From: Pseudarthrobacter chlorophenolicus
GTDB lineage: Bacteria; Actinomycetota; Actinomycetes; Actinomycetales; Micrococcaceae
Assembly: GCF_000962805.1 (NCBI RefSeq)
Contig: NZ_JZTW01000001.1
Location: 496,001-560,000 of the forward strand
Direction of reading: 5' to 3'
DNA length: 64,000 nt
Shown here: positions 63,181 to 64,000 of the stretch, in pieces
Layout: the number at the start of each line of letters is the position of its first letter
Position numbering within the stretch: the first letter of the stretch is position 1
Notes under the pieces: model-generated
What the model saw: the letters and a program-made list of their open reading frames with translations, nothing else
Database searches by the model: none
What the model was told of the DNA's origin: nothing
Made by a program: the position numbers and the translations under genes

Positions 63181-63801
63181 GTGCGCTACGGTCCCATCTG
63201 GCCGGTCACGCTGGAATGCGGTGACCTGGTCCTGCGGCCCATCCGCTACCGCGACCGGAAAGAATGGACCGACGTGCGGTCACGGAACAGCCAGTGGCTT
63301 GCGCCGTGGGAGGCGTCCAACCCCGATCCGCGCGGAGGGTTGCCGGACTACCGGCAGATGGTACGTTCGCTGAACTCCCAGGCGGCCCAGTCCACGGCGT
63401 TGCCGTTCCTCATTACGGAGCGCGTGGCCGGCAGCCGGAGCCCGCACATCGTGGGCCAATTGACGGTGTCATCCATTCTCTGGGGCTCGGCAATGATGGC
63501 CACGCTGGGTTACTGGGTGGACCAGGCACGGGCGGGCCACGGGATCGCTCCGACGGCGGTTGCCCTGGTGACCGACCACTGCTTCCAGACCCTGGGGCTG
63601 CACCGGATGGAAATCAACATCCGGCCCGAAAACCGGCCCAGCCTGCGGGTCGTGGAAAAGCTGGGATTCCGCGACGAAGGGTACCGGCCCCGGTACCTGC
63701 ACATCAATGGTGAATGGGCGGACCACCGGTCGTTTGCATTGACCTCCGAAGAAGTCCCGGACGGCCTGTTGCCGCGTTGGCTGGCGTCCCGGACGTCTTA
63801 A
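63181..63801 (+). CDS. GNAT N-acetyltransferase (RimJ-like)
   Basis: 206 residues from GTG 63181 (VRYGPIWPVTLECGDLVLRP), 4 bases after galU. GNAT fold of the RimJ/RimL branch: LRPIRYRDRKEWTDVRSRNS, GYWVDQARAGHGIAPTAVAL for acetyl-CoA binding, and LGLHRMEINIRPENRPSLRV then VEKLGF. RimJ-type enzymes acetylate protein N-termini such as S5, but the substrate here is not certain. The frame is open upstream within galU; GTG 63181 fits the domain start. Confidence 0.85.
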   Translation: MRYGPIWPVTLECGDLVLRPIRYRDRKEWTDVRSRNSQWLAPWEASNPDPRGGLPDYRQMVRSLNSQAAQSTALPFLITERVAGSRSPHIVGQLTVSSILWGSAMMATLGYWVDQARAGHGIAPTAVALVTDHCFQTLGLHRMEINIRPENRPSLRVVEKLGFRDEGYRPRYLHINGEWADHRSFALTSEEVPDGLLPRWLASRTS

Positions 63802-63869
63802 TTCCACTCATTTGGCAACCGCCCGGCGACACACCGCAACCAATGCCACTGTGGCAGTGGTGATGCTCA

Positions 63870-63882
63870 TACGGTTTTGAGT
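63870..63882 (+). promoter_or_regulatory. Leaderless -10 of the last gene in the window
   Basis: TACGGT (63870-63875) is followed by 7 nt and GTG 63883. A perfect inverted repeat TGCCAC-T-GTGGCA lies at 63844-63856, near the -35 zone. Confidence 0.5.
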
Positions 63883-64000
63883 GTGGACTTCCCCCTTAGC
63901 AGCTCTGTGATCCTTGTGGTTGCTGTCGTGCTCTGGATTGTGTGGGTTGCCCCCTACGTCCTCCGGAACCGCAGGCACCAGCTCCAGCCCGCCGGCGATG
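63883..64000 (+). CDS. Membrane-protein gene, 5' end only
   Basis: The frame GTG GAC TTC CCC CTT runs open to the window end (39 codons). It encodes a short N-terminus, one strong TM helix (SSVILVVAVVLWIVWVAPYV) and a basic stretch after it (LRNRRHQ), so the rest should be cytoplasmic. The family cannot be named from this fragment. Confidence 0.6.
   Translation, partial: MDFPLSSSVILVVAVVLWIVWVAPYVLRNRRHQLQPAGD

Overview
The window is high-GC chromosomal DNA of an actinobacterium. It is most likely an Arthrobacter or Pseudarthrobacter relative (Micrococcaceae). The evidence is the mycothiol gene mshA with an actinobacterial inositol-phosphate synthase, the GuaB/GuaB3 pair, a groES-groEL locus with a GroEL1-type histidine-containing tail and HrcA (CIRCE) operators, the SURF1-DUF3817-guaA order, and very frequent leaderless starts (TANNNT, 6-7 nt, then ATG or GTG). 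I see no rRNA, tRNA, IS element, prophage or CRISPR array, and no gene-free stretch above 300 bases.

Layout: 1-3.3 kb holds the glmS 3' end, acpS and the bifunctional NAD(P)HX repair gene. 3.4-9.7 kb is a tightly coupled glgX-treY-treZ operon that makes trehalose from glycogen. 9.9-12.1 kb has an aldo-keto reductase and inositol-1-phosphate synthase. 12.2-13.8 kb has a divergent MerR/DUF2306 pair and the 3' remnant of a DUF559 gene. 13.8-19.4 kb has fhs, mshA, a GH4 glycosidase and a PfkB kinase. 19.5-23.7 kb is the operon alr-tsaE-tsaB-rimI-tsaD (cell wall and tRNA t6A). 23.8-30.2 kb has a GCS2 ligase, a GH3 lipoprotein, an AroE-like reductase, a THUMP-like methyltransferase, a small membrane protein and an EamA transporter. 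30.2-32.4 kb is CIRCE-groES-groEL. 32.4-41.8 kb is more accessory: a DHFR-like reductase, an ATP-dependent DNA ligase, a LuxR regulator with a flavin monooxygenase, and two tandem AT3-SGNH acyltransferases. 42-43.6 kb is guaB and 43.7-45.6 kb an ABC exporter. 45.6-49.1 kb is a five-gene minus-strand cluster of largely unrecognised proteins around a WXG100-like protein. 49.2-55.9 kb has guaB3, glpD with an orphan PTS EIIA, SURF1, DUF3817 and guaA. 56-60.2 kb encodes a 1417-residue SF1-helicase-like protein whose Walker A lysine is replaced. 60.3-64 kb has a SAF-domain protein, an FmdB zinc ribbon with its own CIRCE, 5-formyl-THF cyclo-ligase, galU, a GNAT acetyltransferase and the start of a membrane-protein gene.

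Genes that work together: Ino1 supplies the inositol phosphate that MshA uses for mycothiol. GlgX, TreY and TreZ form one pathway. TsaB, TsaD and TsaE form the t6A machinery. GuaB and GuaA carry IMP to GMP. Fhs and the cyclo-ligase both feed one-carbon folates. HrcA probably controls both groES-groEL and the FmdB gene.

Most notable: (1) the predicted ATPase-dead helicase/Vsr-like fusion at 56-60 kb; (2) the WXG100-like protein with a glycine-zipper-like C-terminus and neighbouring membrane proteins; (3) a CIRCE operator in front of an FmdB-type zinc-ribbon gene; (4) a family of about 61-bp palindromic repeats, all three copies between convergent genes; (5) a 19-bp direct repeat that duplicates the glmS-stop/acpS-start junction; and (6) about twenty leaderless promoters with nearly fixed geometry.
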